Shown: positions 34,751-44,241, counted from the first letter of the stretch. The stretch is 64,000 nt of DNA from Paracoccaceae bacterium (GCA_028284605.1 JANQRL010000010.1:1-64000), one strand, 5' to 3'. Notes: generated from the letters alone by a model not told the origin. A program made the numbers and translations.

Positions 34751-35821
34751 TCAAGCGGGCATTTCCTTGGTCGCGCAATGGATGCCGCCGCCGAGCTCAC
34801 CCAGCGCATCGGCCTCGATCAGCACCACCTCGCGGCCCGGGAAGTGGCGGGCCAGGGCATCCGCGGCGAGGGCGTCGGTCTCGGCATCGCCGAATTCGGC
34901 GCCGATCACCGCGCCGTTGCAGACATAGAAGTTCACGTAAGACGCCACAAAATCGTAGGAGTCGACCCGGCGCCGGTTCGGCTCGGGGATGATCTCTATC
35001 TCAAGCCCCGCATCGCGCAGGATCGCCTCGGTCTCAAGGGCAGCATTGTGGAACGGGTCGCCCGGATCGGGGGTGTCGGGGAGGTTCATCAGCACCCGGC
35101 CCGGCCCGGTGAAGCGCGCCAGCGAATCGATGTGATAATCGGTGATGTCCTCGCCTTCGAGGCCTGGTGTCCAGACGATCTCGTCGGCGCCATAGGCGTC
35201 GAGCAGGCGCGCGCCCACTTCGGCGCGGCTCAGGCCGGGATTGCGGCTCTCGGTGACCCAGGAGCTTTCATGGGCCATCAGAAGCCCGTGGCCGTCCTGC
35301 TCGACGCCCCCGGCCTCGCCCCTCAGCCCGGCCTCGATCAGCGGCAGGCCGAGGCGCTCGGCGACCCGTTCCGCCACCGCGCCGTCATGGGCGTGCACCT
35401 GTTTCGCGCCCCAGCCGTTGAACCGGATATGAGAGACCGCGCGCGCGCCACCCGGCCCCTTGGCGAAGATCGGGCCGGCGTCGCGGGCCCAGAGGTCCTC
35501 TGTGGGCACGTCCCAGAGCGTCACGCCGCCCGCGAGACCGGGGCCGATCAGGGCGTGGGCGTCGGCATGGGCCAGGAGCGTCACCGGCTCGAACTCCGCA
35601 ATCGTGTTGGCGAGGCGCAGAATCGTCTCCTGCACTTGTTCCAGAAACCAGCCATCGCGGTAGACCCGCCGGCTCTCGGGCCACATCATGAAGGTGCGTT
35701 CGTGAGCCACATCCTCCGCCGGCACGTAGAACCCCTCCGGGAGCGCCGCCCCCGCGCCCGTCCCGCTCATCGCGACCCCAAACGCCGCCGCGCCACTCGC
35801 CAAGACCTGCCGTCGCTCCAT
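34751..35821 (-). CDS. Agmatine deiminase-family protein with a twin-arginine-like signal
   Basis: A 356-residue member of the peptidylarginine deiminase-like family (agmatine to N-carbamoylputrescine). Catalytic Cys is in [12 protein letters not shown] at the C-terminus. Further catalytic positions are suggested by [20 protein letters not shown] (replacing the usual GG-hE-DG) and DYHID. The N-terminus [25 protein letters not shown] looks like a Tat signal (RRQVLA), so the enzyme may be exported folded, which is unusual for agmatine deiminases. It lies 7 bp after dnaB. Confidence 0.85.
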   Translation of the reverse strand: MERRQVLASGAAAFGVAMSGTGAGAALPEGFYVPAEDVAHERTFMMWPESRRVYRDGWFLEQVQETILRLANTIAEFEPVTLLAHADAHALIGPGLAGGVTLWDVPTEDLWARDAGPIFAKGPGGARAVSHIRFNGWGAKQVHAHDGAVAERVAERLGLPLIEAGLRGEAGGVEQDGHGLLMAHESSWVTESRNPGLSRAEVGARLLDAYGADEIVWTPGLEGEDITDYHIDSLARFTGPGRVLMNLPDTPDPGDPFHNAALETEAILRDAGLEIEIIPEPNRRRVDSYDFVASYVNFYVCNGAVIGAEFGDAETDALAADALARHFPGREVVLIEADALGELGGGIHCATKEMPA

Positions 35822-35828
35822 CGCGCCC

Positions 35829-37322
35829 TCAGTTGAACCCCTCACTGCCCTGCTGCCAGGGCTTCGCCAGATTGCCGAACCGGGTGAACCGGCCCTCGAA
35901 GCTCAGTTCCACCGTGCCGATCGGCCCGTGACGCTGCTTGCCGATGATCACCTCGGCCTTGCCGTGGAGCCGTTCCATCTCGTCCTGCCATTGGGCGATC
36001 TTCTCAAGCTCGTGGTCGCCCGGTTTCTCGCGCTCTTTGTAGTATTCCTCGCGGAAGACGAACATCACCACATCCGCGTCCTGCTCGATGGAGCCGGATT
36101 CGCGCAGGTCGGAAAGCTGCGGGCGCTTGTCGTCGCGGTTCTCCACCTGGCGGCTGAGCTGGGAGAGCGCGAGGACCGGGATGTCGAGTTCCTTGGCGAT
36201 GGCCTTCAAGCCTTGCGTGATCTCGGAGACCTCGTTGACGCGGCTGTCCTTGGCGCTCGCCGGGCGGACCAGTTGCAGATAGTCGACCACCAGTAGGTCG
36301 AGCCCGTGGGTCCGCTTCAGCCGCCGTGCCCGGGCCGCGAGCTGGCTGATCGGCAGGGCGGCGGTGTCATCGATATAGAGCGGGCAGGCTTCGAGCGTCT
36401 TGGCGGCATCGACGAAGCGGCGGAACTCGGTCTCCGACATCTCGCCGCGGCGGATCTGTTCGCTGGGGACTTCGGACGCTTCGGACAGGACCCGCGCGGC
36501 AAGCTGTTCGGCGCTCATCTCCAGCGAGAAGAAGCCCACGACGCCGCCATTGACAGCGCCTTCGGTCCCGTCCGGCTTTGTGCCCTTGCGGTAGGCTTTG
36601 GCGATATTGAAGGCGATGTTGGTCGCGAGGGAGGTCTTCCCCATCGAGGGCCGCCCGGCGAGGATCAGGAGGTCGGACGGGTGCAACCCACCGAGCTTCT
36701 TGTCCATATCCGTGAGACCCGTGGACATGCCCGCCAGACCCCCGTCCCGCTGATAGGCGGCATTGGCGACCTTCACCGCATCGGTGACGGCCCTCAGGAA
36801 ACTCTGGAACCCGGTATCGGACTGGCCCTTCTCCGCAAGCTGGTAGAGCTTCTGCTCGGCATCGACGATCTGGTCCTTCGGATCGCTCTCCACATCGACC
36901 TTGCCGGCCTTGGCACTGATCTCCTGACCGAGCGCGATCAACTCGCGCCGCACGGCCAGGTCGTAGATCATCCGGGCGAAATCGGGCGCGGCGTAGGAGG
37001 AGACGGCGGCCCCGGCGAGGCGGGCGAGATAGGCCGCGCCGCCCAGTTCCTTGAGCCCCTCGTCATCTTCGAGGAAGGTTTTCAGCGTCACCGGGGAGGC
37101 GAGGGCGTTCTTGGTGATCCGGCTCGCGGCGGTCTCGAAGATGCGGCGGTGGACGGGATCGTGGAAATGCTCAGGCCCCACGATCGACGCGACCCTGTCA
37201 AAGATATCGTTATTGACCAGGATCGCGCCGAGGAGCTGCTGCTCGGCTTCGACGGAATGGGGCGTTTGGCCGCCCTCTGCCTTGTCCGCGCCTGTCGGAT
37301 CGAATGCCGTCAGCTCGTTCAT
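35829..37322 (-). CDS. dnaB: Replicative DNA helicase
   Basis: A 497-residue RecA-fold helicase that unwinds DNA at the fork. The N-terminal primase-interaction domain begins TPHSVEAEQQLLGAILVN (about 20-37). Walker A is GRPSMGKTSLATN, Walker B LLVVDYLQL, and LSQLSRQVENRDDKRPQLSDLRESGSIEQDADV is the conserved C-terminal stretch. No intein is present. It is the first gene of a minus-strand run that continues to the small membrane protein at 31771. Confidence 0.97.
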   Translation of the reverse strand: MNELTAFDPTGADKAEGGQTPHSVEAEQQLLGAILVNNDIFDRVASIVGPEHFHDPVHRRIFETAASRITKNALASPVTLKTFLEDDEGLKELGGAAYLARLAGAAVSSYAAPDFARMIYDLAVRRELIALGQEISAKAGKVDVESDPKDQIVDAEQKLYQLAEKGQSDTGFQSFLRAVTDAVKVANAAYQRDGGLAGMSTGLTDMDKKLGGLHPSDLLILAGRPSMGKTSLATNIAFNIAKAYRKGTKPDGTEGAVNGGVVGFFSLEMSAEQLAARVLSEASEVPSEQIRRGEMSETEFRRFVDAAKTLEACPLYIDDTAALPISQLAARARRLKRTHGLDLLVVDYLQLVRPASAKDSRVNEVSEITQGLKAIAKELDIPVLALSQLSRQVENRDDKRPQLSDLRESGSIEQDADVVMFVFREEYYKEREKPGDHELEKIAQWQDEMERLHGKAEVIIGKQRHGPIGTVELSFEGRFTRFGNLAKPWQQGSEGFN

Positions 37323-37450
37323 GCCCGCCTCTGCTGCTCGTTTGCGCTGGCTCTAACACCATCCGCGCCCCGAAAACTATCGTGATATCTCGGGGGATAT
37401 CCGCCGGGACAGATCGGTGGATTGGCCGATCCCGGTGTTTACACTCTCCA

Positions 37451-37481
37451 CATATAGCGCAGTGGGCGCCTGCTGTCACAA
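37451..37481 (-). promoter_or_regulatory. Candidate dnaB promoter
   Basis: On the minus strand, TTGTGAC (37481-37475) and TATATG (37456-37451) are spaced about 18-19 bp, resembling -35 and -10 boxes. They are 130-160 bp upstream of dnaB, in the only AT-richer part of the gap with pyrE. Confidence 0.35.
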
Positions 37482-37530
37482 CATCGCGCGATTCGGCCCG
37501 GGCGGGTGGATGGGGCGCTGTGGACGGCTT

Positions 37531-38208
37531 CTAGCTCTGGCGCGCCGCCTGCCAGGCGTCTGGCGCTTTCAGGAACGCCTCGACCTCGGTCAGCGTCGCG
37601 TCGTCGAACGCCTCCCGGCGGCGCGCCTCGGCCAGCACGTCCCACCAGGTGCAGAGTGCGATCAGATCCACGCCATGATCGGCCAGGTGGGCCCTTGTGC
37701 CCGGGTAGATGTCATAAAAGAAGATCACGGCGGTGGCCCCGCAGACCCCGCCGGATTGCCGGATCGCCTCGACGAAGCTGAGCTTGGAGCCGCCATCGGT
37801 CGTCAGGTCCTCGACCAGCAGCACCCGCGCGCCCTCGGGCAACTCGCCCTCGATCCGGGCATGGCGGCCGTAGCCCTTCGGTTTCTTGCGGATATAGGTC
37901 ATCGGCAGACCCATCCGCTCGGCCAGGAGCGCGGCGAAGGGGATGCCGGCGGTCTCGCCGCCCGCGATATTGTCGAACGCCTCGAACCCGGCCTCACGCA
38001 TGACCGTGACAGCGAGGAAATCCATCAGCGTCGCGCGGATCCGAGGATAGGAGATCAGCTTGCGGCAATCGATATAGGTCGGCGCCTGTTTGCCGCTGGC
38101 ATGGGTAAAGGGCTCCTTGGCGTTGAAATGCACCGCGCCGATTTCGAGGAGCATCCCCGCGGTGAGCCGGGCGATGTGGTCATGGTCCGGGGCGCCGGTG
38201 GGGATCAT
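37531..38208 (-). CDS. pyrE: Orotate phosphoribosyltransferase
   Basis: A 225-residue enzyme converting orotate and PRPP to OMP. The PRPP-binding loop is [15 protein letters not shown] (about 125-140), and the catalytic loop region [16 protein letters not shown] is present. Somewhat longer at the C-terminus than the E. coli enzyme, as in other alphaproteobacteria. It is 54 bp downstream of pyrC, making a pyrC-pyrE unit. Confidence 0.95.
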   Translation of the reverse strand: MIPTGAPDHDHIARLTAGMLLEIGAVHFNAKEPFTHASGKQAPTYIDCRKLISYPRIRATLMDFLAVTVMREAGFEAFDNIAGGETAGIPFAALLAERMGLPMTYIRKKPKGYGRHARIEGELPEGARVLLVEDLTTDGGSKLSFVEAIRQSGGVCGATAVIFFYDIYPGTRAHLADHGVDLIALCTWWDVLAEARRREAFDDATLTEVEAFLKAPDAWQAARQS

Positions 38209-38262
38209 GAAGGGTTCCTCGTCTCTCGTGCCGGATGAAGAATGCCCGGCAGTGTTCTGATC

Positions 38263-39318
38263 TTAAGCCGTTTCCACTCGCCAGTGCAGTGGAAAGCCGG
38301 GGTCGAAGACGGTGACCGGGCCGTCGCCGGTCTCGATGATCTCGGGGTAGTCGAGGGGCGCGCCCTTGACCAGCGTCACCGTCTCTTCGTTGGGCGGGAG
38401 CCGGTAATAGGCCGGGCCGTTGAGCGAGGCGAAATGCTCCAGCTTCTTCAGCGCGCCCGCCGCCTCGAACACTTCGGCAAGGCAGGACATCGTGTTGATC
38501 GCGGTGAAGATGCCGGCACAGCCGCAGGGCTGGAGCTTGGCCGCATCGGTATGCGGCGCGCTGTCGGTGCCGAGGAAGAAGCGCCGGTCGCCGGACACCG
38601 CGGCCTGCACCAGCGCGATCCGGTGCCGCTCACGCTTGGCCACCGGCAGGCAGTAGAAATGCGGCCTGATCCCGCCGGCGAGGATCGAATTGCGGTTGAT
38701 GATGAGGTGGTGGGTGGTGATCGTCGCGGCGAGGTTCTTCGGGTTGTCGCGCACATAATCCACCGCCTCCTGGGTGGTCACATGTTCCAGCACCACCCGC
38801 AGATCGGGGATCTTCTTGCGGATCGGGTGCAGGACCTTCTCGATGAACACCCGCTCCCGGTCGAAAATGTCGATGTCATGGTCGGTGACCTCGCCATGGA
38901 TGCAGAGCGGCATGCCGATCTCGCCCATTTTCTCGAGCACCGGGCGGACCTTCGTCACGTCCCGCACGCCGGAGGCGGAATTGGTCGTGGCACCCGCCGG
39001 GTAGAGCTTCACCGCCGTGGCGATCCCGGCTTCATGGGCGGCCGCGACATCCTCGGGATCGGTATCCTCGGTGAGATAGAGCGTCATCAGCGGGGTGAAC
39101 GTCATGCCCTCGGGCAGCACCGCCATGATCCGGTCGCGATAGGCCGCGGCCTGGGCGCCGGTCACCACTGGAGGCACCAGGTTCGGCATGATGATGGCCC
39201 GGGCGAAATGGGCGGCGGTGTGCGGCAGCACGGCCTGAAGCATCGCCCCGTCGCGCAGATGCAGATGCCAGTCGTCGGGACGGCGGATCGTGAGCCGGGT
39301 CGGGGGCGTCTGGGCCAT
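38263..39318 (-). CDS. pyrC: Dihydroorotase (class II)
   Basis: A 351-residue amidohydrolase cyclising carbamoyl-aspartate to dihydroorotate. The metal-binding HxH is in [13 protein letters not shown] (about 15-27). Other ligands are seen in [15 protein letters not shown] and VLEHVTT, with the catalytic Asp in [10 protein letters not shown]. It is upstream of pyrE on the same strand; both belong to pyrimidine synthesis. Confidence 0.95.
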   Translation of the reverse strand: MAQTPPTRLTIRRPDDWHLHLRDGAMLQAVLPHTAAHFARAIIMPNLVPPVVTGAQAAAYRDRIMAVLPEGMTFTPLMTLYLTEDTDPEDVAAAHEAGIATAVKLYPAGATTNSASGVRDVTKVRPVLEKMGEIGMPLCIHGEVTDHDIDIFDRERVFIEKVLHPIRKKIPDLRVVLEHVTTQEAVDYVRDNPKNLAATITTHHLIINRNSILAGGIRPHFYCLPVAKRERHRIALVQAAVSGDRRFFLGTDSAPHTDAAKLQPCGCAGIFTAINTMSCLAEVFEAAGALKKLEHFASLNGPAYYRLPPNEETVTLVKGAPLDYPEIIETGDGPVTVFDPGFPLHWRVETA

Positions 39319-39444
39319 GGGCCCCGCTTACACGCTTGGGCGAAGCGGCGCCAGAGTCCGCCGCGAGCCCGGCACGGGCCCTTGCTGCGCCGGCCCCGGC
39401 ACGGTTAACTCTAGCCAACCAATCCGACCCGAGGAGTCTCCCCG

Positions 39445-39729
39445 ATGCTGGGTTTCCTGATCGCCGTGGCGGCCGGCTTTGTCAGTCCGCATCTCGATGA
39501 GCCGGTCTCCGCCAAGATCGCCGGCGCGCTGAAGGAGACGATCCCGATCGAAGCCTCGGAATACCGGGTCGTCAGCTTCATGGTCGCGCTCTTCGCCGCG
39601 TCGATCCTGGCCGCGCTTGTCGACAATGACAGCCCGCTGGCCATCGTGGTCGGCGGTGTGCTGGGTTACTTCCTGATGCGCATCGTCGAGGCGCTGAAGA
39701 AGGTGATCGAGGGCAAGCCCAAGACCTGA
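39445..39729 (+). CDS. Small membrane protein of unknown function
   Basis: A 94-residue protein with an N-terminal hydrophobic segment (MLGFLIAVAAGFVSP) and two more (VVSFMVALFAASILAALV and LAIVVGGVLGYFLMRIV), then a Lys-rich tail. No family is recognised. A GAGGAG stretch precedes the ATG. It is divergent from pyrC and converges on the gene ending at 39741, so it stands alone. Confidence 0.7.
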   Translation: MLGFLIAVAAGFVSPHLDEPVSAKIAGALKETIPIEASEYRVVSFMVALFAASILAALVDNDSPLAIVVGGVLGYFLMRIVEALKKVIEGKPKT

Positions 39730-39740
39730 CGGGCCGTGCC

Positions 39741-40700
39741 TCAGGCCGGCTCCGGCACCGGATCGGACTTCGGCACCACGCCCTGGGCTTCCAGTTCGCT
39801 GAGCCGCTTGCGAAACAGCGGGCGCGACTTCTGGGTCAGCGCATGGCGGCAGAGCCGGGCCTGCATCAGTTCGCGGTCGTCATCCGTTAGTTCGGCGAGC
39901 AGTCCGCGCAGATAGGGCAGATGGCGCTGTCGGGCGCGGAACAGCCGGGCGAATGCCAGCCTGTCGAGCGTACCGTCCATTGCCGCTTCGATCACCGGGT
40001 CGAGGATCCCGAGAGCTTCGAGCGCGCGTTCGAGGTTCCAGCCCATCCGGGGCATGCGCAGATCGATGACGTTGGGCGCGCGAAACAACGCCGCGTGCAT
40101 CGCGTCGATATCCTCGCGCGGGTCGAACACGATCCAGGCCCGCTCGGCGCCCTCGAGCATGTCCGGCGCATAGCCGTACCGGTCGGAGAACGAGACTTTG
40201 CGCAGGCGCATATAGCGGTCGTCCCAGCCGGCGATGCGGGGATCGAGCGTGGCCTGGGGGCGGATCGCCAGCACCCGTGCGCCCGGCGCGGCCACCGAAT
40301 AGGCGGCGGCCGCATAACCGCCGGAATGGGCGCCGTAGAAAAGCACCTCGTCGAACTCGTCGAAAAAGCCGTCATCGACCAGCCGATCGAAGAACCCGTA
40401 GAGGCCCGGATCGCGGAACCAGGTCTGACCGTTGGAGAGGATCGTCAGGCAGGACCATCCGTGCTCGGCGACGAAGGACCAGCCAATGGGCTCTTCGTCG
40501 GCATGGCCCTTGCGGATCGCCGGTATCGGTTCGAAGGCGACGAGCAGGCGCGCGCCGGCATCGATATAGGAGACATGATGGCGCGTGCCGAGATCGACAT
40601 ATTGCCCGTGCCGCGCGCTGACCTCGGCAAGGCGAGCGATCCAGTCATCATGATCGAGCCCGGTGAGATCCGGATCGAATGGGGACTCCAGTTCACTCAT
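39741..40700 (-). CDS. Unknown Rhodobacterales protein, alpha/beta-hydrolase-like
   Basis: A 319-residue soluble protein. A conserved-looking stretch, LFYGAHSGGYAAAAYSVAAPGARVLAIRPQATLDP (about 120-155), has a nucleophile-elbow-like AHSGG, which suggests an alpha/beta-hydrolase fold. Members of this group have been labelled PAPS reductase in databases as I recall, but no cysteine motif supports that here. The C-terminal part is basic and helical. ATG 40700 (MSELESPFD) is used; the frame extends to 40742. Confidence 0.6.
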   Translation of the reverse strand: MSELESPFDPDLTGLDHDDWIARLAEVSARHGQYVDLGTRHHVSYIDAGARLLVAFEPIPAIRKGHADEEPIGWSFVAEHGWSCLTILSNGQTWFRDPGLYGFFDRLVDDGFFDEFDEVLFYGAHSGGYAAAAYSVAAPGARVLAIRPQATLDPRIAGWDDRYMRLRKVSFSDRYGYAPDMLEGAERAWIVFDPREDIDAMHAALFRAPNVIDLRMPRMGWNLERALEALGILDPVIEAAMDGTLDRLAFARLFRARQRHLPYLRGLLAELTDDDRELMQARLCRHALTQKSRPLFRKRLSELEAQGVVPKSDPVPEPA

Positions 40701-41704
40701 TCTTAACTCCTGTACTCGTAAACAACACGACGGGAGTGCCAATCACGCGGCGCGAATCCGGCGAGAACTCGCCCGAATGGTGGCGTTTGTTGGACGGCGG
40801 CCTCAAGACAACGCCTGAAGCCCGGTCTGGGCAGGGCCGAGGATAGGGCATGTCTGTCGTGTGTCCCCTCGCAAGTGTTGACGGTTTCCCGGCTCTCGGC
40901 GTGGCGCATCGCCGGAACCGTCTCCAGGACCCCGTTGCCGCCATCCATGTCGCGTGCCGGGGACGATGTCGAGCGCTTTGCCACAATTGTTTCGCTTCAC
41001 AAGGCCAATCGCCGCCGGAGCGGCGGTACCGTTCTGAATCATCGGCCAAGCGTCAGGCCGCCCTGCAACCCAGGGGCGATCTGCATCTGCATTTGGGCGA
41101 GTTTGTTCCGGAAGAGCCGGGTCCGGGCCGGGGGCTGGCCGAAATGCCCACAGCCGAGGCGGCCGTTGCACCTGTCACGTCCCAGGCGATGCGGAAGCGG
41201 GCCCGGTTCAGGCCGCCGAGCGGGATGCGAGGTTCTCGGCCCCCAACGGAGCGGCGCGTCGTCACCGGTCCTGACGCCGTCCCTGACGATCACGCCGGTG
41301 GCCGAGGCGTGCAGCGAGAACCTGTCCTCGGTATTCGGCGCCGCGAGGCTGGCCGGGCCCTTGGCGAGCACGACGCTGCGGATCCGGTTACCGGATCGGG
41401 GGGCTGACTGTCGAACCGGGCCAGGACCGGACCGTGGCTGCCTCAGATCGCCAGGGTCATGCCGCGCTCGACTGCCGGCGAACCCTATCGGCGGGCGGCT
41501 GGCGGACAACCGGGGCGGGACGGTTCCGAAGGACGCGCCCGCGGCGCGGCGCCATGCCTCTCTTCTGTCCTCCCCTTCTCAAAGGGGAGGGAGACCGTGG
41601 GGGAGCCTGTGGCGGGCCGCCCCCCTCGGGCCCTTATCGGGTCTGTGGATTGCGTTGCAGGTCTTCGGTTTCGGCAAGGCAGCGGATTGGACGGGGCGAC
41701 CGGG
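40701..41704. other. 1-kb stretch with no recognisable gene
   Basis: Open frames here are short or overlap in several frames without a family motif or good start. The longest belong to out-of-frame extensions of the genes on either side. A hairpin sits at 41569-41590. The stretch may be a decayed gene, since reading signals flicker between minus-strand frames, but I cannot assign an origin. Confidence 0.5.
41569..41590. repeat. Perfect hairpin downstream of infC
   Basis: cctccccttctcaaaggggagg gives a 9-bp stem with a 4-nt loop. It lies about 115 bp beyond the infC stop and has no T-tract. It may be a small intergenic repeat or a weak termination/stability signal. Confidence 0.55.
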
Positions 41705-42247
41705 TCAGCGGACGGGGCCGATCATCATCACCATCTGGCGGCCTTCCATCTTCGGCATGTTTTCGACCTTGCCGGTGCCCTCGACATCCGAAGCCACACG
41801 TTCAAGCAGGTCGCGGCCCAGATTCTGGTGCGCCATCTCGCGGCCGCGGAACCTCAGCGTCACCTTCACCTTGTCGCCGTTTTCGAGGAACTTGAAGACG
41901 TTGCGCATCTTCACGTCGTAATCGTGGGTGTCGGTGTTGGGGCGGAACTTGACCTCCTTCACCTCGATCGTCTTCTGCTTCTTGCGGGCCTCGCTCTCGC
42001 GTTTCTGGGTCTCGTACTTGTACTTGCCGAAATCCATGATCTTGCAGACGGGCGGCGTCGCGTTGGGGGATATCTCCACCAGGTCGAGGCCGGCATCCTC
42101 TGCCAGGGCCAGGGCGCGAGCCGGTGGCACGACGCCGATATTCTCTCCTTCCGCCCCGATCAGGCGGATTTCCGTGGCCCGGATGCGGTCATTCACGCGG
42201 GGGCCGGTATCACGCACCGGGGGTGCGTTATGGGGTCTGCGGGCTAT
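41705..42247 (-). CDS. infC: Translation initiation factor IF-3, apparent ATA start
   Basis: A 180-residue IF-3. The N-domain starts [24 protein letters not shown], and the linker is [29 protein letters not shown]. The C-domain ends MMIGPVR. The only in-frame GTG (42217) has no Shine-Dalgarno. An ATA at 42247-42245 sits 6 nt after a strong AGGAGA and gives [13 protein letters not shown], the expected IF-3 N-terminus. Rare starts (ATT, ATA, ATC) allow IF-3 to repress its own translation. It is divergent from the Ala/Glu-rich gene. Confidence 0.93.
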   Translation of the reverse strand: MARRPHNAPPVRDTGPRVNDRIRATEIRLIGAEGENIGVVPPARALALAEDAGLDLVEISPNATPPVCKIMDFGKYKYETQKRESEARKKQKTIEVKEVKFRPNTDTHDYDVKMRNVFKFLENGDKVKVTLRFRGREMAHQNLGRDLLERVASDVEGTGKVENMPKMEGRQMVMMIGPVR

Positions 42248-42259
42248 GGGGTCTCTCCT
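42245..42259 (-). promoter_or_regulatory. infC ribosome-binding site and ATA initiation codon
   Basis: AGGAGA (minus strand, 42259-42254), 6-nt spacer gacccc, then ATA (42247-42245). This decides the infC start because no ATG, GTG or TTG stands at a suitable distance from this site. Confidence 0.8.
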
Positions 42260-42442
42260 GTGATAGCTCTTGGTCGCGAGGTCTTCAAATTAAGGGGGCC
42301 GACGGGGCGGATCAAGCGGCGAATGCGCGGGCCGCAGCCGGGGGGAATTCGGCGCGCCGCTTCCCGCTTTTCTGTTGCGGCCGGCTCTGACATAACTGCG
42401 GCAGGTCTGGATGGGCCGTATTTGTCCAAAAGAAGGAAACGT

Positions 42443-43267
42443 ATGATGAGAGCGATCCTGATCATCGCCGTGCTCGCGGTGGCGGGCTATTTCGGGTATC
42501 AATACTTCATTGCCGGCCAGGCGCCGGAGGAGACGGCGACCGAGGCCGCCGAGGCGGCTGGTGACGCCGCGGAAGCGGTGGCGGAGGAGGCGGCCGAGAC
42601 CGCCGAAGAGGCCACCGACATGGCCAGCGACGCTGCCGAGGCGGTCGAGGAAGCCGTGGATGAGGCGGCGAGCGCCGTCGAGGAAGCGGTCAACGAGGCG
42701 ATGACCGAGACCGGCGAGGCGGTCGAAGAGGCCACCGAGGCGGCGAGCGAGGCGGTGAACGACGCCATCGATCAGGTCACCGGAACCGCAGATGACGCCG
42801 CCGAGGCCGGTGACGCGGCTGCTGAGGAGGCCACCGAAGCCGCCGACGCGATGGCCGAGGACGCCTCGGAAGCCGCCGAGACCATGGCGGAAGACGCCAC
42901 CGAGGCCGCCGAGACCATGGCCGAGGACGCCACCGAGGCTGCGGCGAGTGCGGCGGACACGGCGAGCGAAGCAGTCGAAGAGGCCAACGAGGCTGCGACG
43001 GAAGCCGTCGACACCGCGACCGAAGCAGCCGCGGATGCCGCGACCGATGCGGCCGCTGACGCCGTGGCGGAGGCTGCCGGATCGATCGGTGACTTCCTGT
43101 CGCCCGCGACCTTCGACGCCGACCGGATCGTCGACTTCATCGAAGCGAACGAGACCTTGGGCGACGTTCAGAAGACGGCGCTTGTCTCGGCGGTCAACGC
43201 GGCGCGGGACAATCCCGATCTTGTCGACGCCACGGTGGAGCGGATCCGCGAGGCGCTCGGCCTCTGA
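42443..43267 (+). CDS. Ala/Glu-rich membrane-anchored repeat protein
   Basis: A 274-residue protein. One N-terminal membrane segment (MMRAILIIAVLAVAGYFGYQYFI) precedes about 180 residues of Ala/Glu/Thr-rich amphipathic repeats (AEETA/AAEDATEAAE), which resemble LEA- or apolipoprotein-like helices. Three 33-bp tandem units (AEDASEAAETM-like) lie at 42851-42949. A short C-terminal helical domain (FDADRIVDFIEANETLGDVQKTALVSAVNAARDNPD) ends the protein. The function is unknown; it may be a periplasmic spacer or membrane-shielding protein. GAAGGA precedes the ATG. A strong terminator follows. Confidence 0.75.
   Translation: MMRAILIIAVLAVAGYFGYQYFIAGQAPEETATEAAEAAGDAAEAVAEEAAETAEEATDMASDAAEAVEEAVDEAASAVEEAVNEAMTETGEAVEEATEAASEAVNDAIDQVTGTADDAAEAGDAAAEEATEAADAMAEDASEAAETMAEDATEAAETMAEDATEAAASAADTASEAVEEANEAATEAVDTATEAAADAATDAAADAVAEAAGSIGDFLSPATFDADRIVDFIEANETLGDVQKTALVSAVNAARDNPDLVDATVERIREALGL
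42851..42949 (+). repeat. 33-bp tandem repeat within the Ala/Glu-rich gene
   Basis: Three units at 42851-42883, 42884-42916 and 42917-42949 encode 11-residue repeats MAEDA(S/T)EAAET. The third unit is degenerate at its end. Confidence 0.8.
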
Positions 43268-43291
43268 GCCGGTGCGGTATCGCAGAACGAT

Positions 43292-43331
43292 AGAGGCCGC
43301 GCGGCGAACTCTCCGCGCGGCCTCTGATTTT
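43292..43331 (+). terminator. Rho-independent terminator
   Basis: A 13-bp perfect stem, agaggccgcgcgg (43292-43304) and ccgcgcggcctct (43313-43325), has an 8-nt loop and is followed by gattttt. It serves the Ala/Glu-rich gene and stands between it and the convergent fpr gene. Confidence 0.9.
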
Positions 43332-43345
43332 TCGTCGAAAGATCG

Positions 43346-44197
43346 CTAGCCGACGAAGGCCTTCTCGATCACGAATTCCGCCGGTTCGGAATTGGCGCCT
43401 TCGCGCAGGCCGGCGCCCTCCAGGATCGCCTTCATGTCGAGATTGAAGGCGAGCGAGCCGCAGACCATGGCCCGGTCACTCTTCGGATCGAGGGGCGGGA
43501 TGCCGAGATCGGCAAAAAGTTCCCCTGATTCGATCAGCGTTGTGATCCGCCCCATCTTCGGGCTCTCTTCCCGGGTCGTCGTCGGATAGTAGCGCAACTT
43601 GCCCGCCACCATCTCGCCGATCAACGGATCGTCGGGCAGAGCCTCCACCAGCTCCCGGCCATAAGTCAGTTCCGCCACGTCGCGGCAGGTATGGGTGATG
43701 ATCACCTCGTCGTAGTCCTCCCAGGTCTGCGGCTCGCGCAGGAGCGAGGCGTAGGGCGCAAACCCGGTGCCGGTGGCGAAGAACCAGAGCCGCTTGCCCG
43801 GCAGCAGCGCGTCATGGACGAGCGTGCCCACCGGTTTCGGCTTCAGGATGATCTCGTCGCCAGGCTGGATATGCTGGAGTTTCGAGGTCAGCGGCCCGTC
43901 CTGCACCTTGATCGAATAGAATTCCAGTTCCTCGTCCCAGGCCGGGGAGGCGATGGAATAGGCACGCAGGATCGGCCGGCCATTGTCGCCCACAAGGCCG
44001 ATCATCACGAACTCGCCGGAGCGGAACCGGAGCGAGCGGGGCCGGGTGGTGCGGAAGGAAAACAGCCGGTCCGTATAGTGCCGGACCTGGGTCACGGTTT
44101 CCGTGGGCAGATTGTGGGCCGGTCTCTTCGGCGCCTCTGGCGCGGTGTCGGGGCTCATCGTCGCAATATCGGTCATCTCATCCATGGGCGCGACCAT
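43346..44197 (-). CDS. fpr: Ferredoxin--NADP reductase
   Basis: A 283-residue FAD enzyme moving electrons between NADPH and ferredoxin or flavodoxin. FAD motif RAYSIAS (about 76-82), NADP motif GTGFAPYASLLR (about 139-150) and the C-terminal VIEKAFVG match bacterial (Rhodobacter-type) FPRs. It follows the cys genes by 44 bp on the same strand and may supply reduced ferredoxin to the sulfite reductase. The start at 44197 has an AGGAGGGG 8-12 nt upstream; ATG 44185 is an alternative. Confidence 0.92.
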   Translation of the reverse strand: MVAPMDEMTDIATMSPDTAPEAPKRPAHNLPTETVTQVRHYTDRLFSFRTTRPRSLRFRSGEFVMIGLVGDNGRPILRAYSIASPAWDEELEFYSIKVQDGPLTSKLQHIQPGDEIILKPKPVGTLVHDALLPGKRLWFFATGTGFAPYASLLREPQTWEDYDEVIITHTCRDVAELTYGRELVEALPDDPLIGEMVAGKLRYYPTTTREESPKMGRITTLIESGELFADLGIPPLDPKSDRAMVCGSLAFNLDMKAILEGAGLREGANSEPAEFVIEKAFVG

Positions 44198-44241
44198 GCA
44201 GCCGCGTCCCCTCCTACGCTTTGATTCAGGTCAGATAAAGC

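Noticed and set aside
41459-42442. N-terminal extension of the Ala/Glu-rich protein (602-aa frame)
   Set aside because: The extension overlaps infC antisense, and the ATG at 42443 has a good ribosome-binding site and is followed by a proper membrane anchor.
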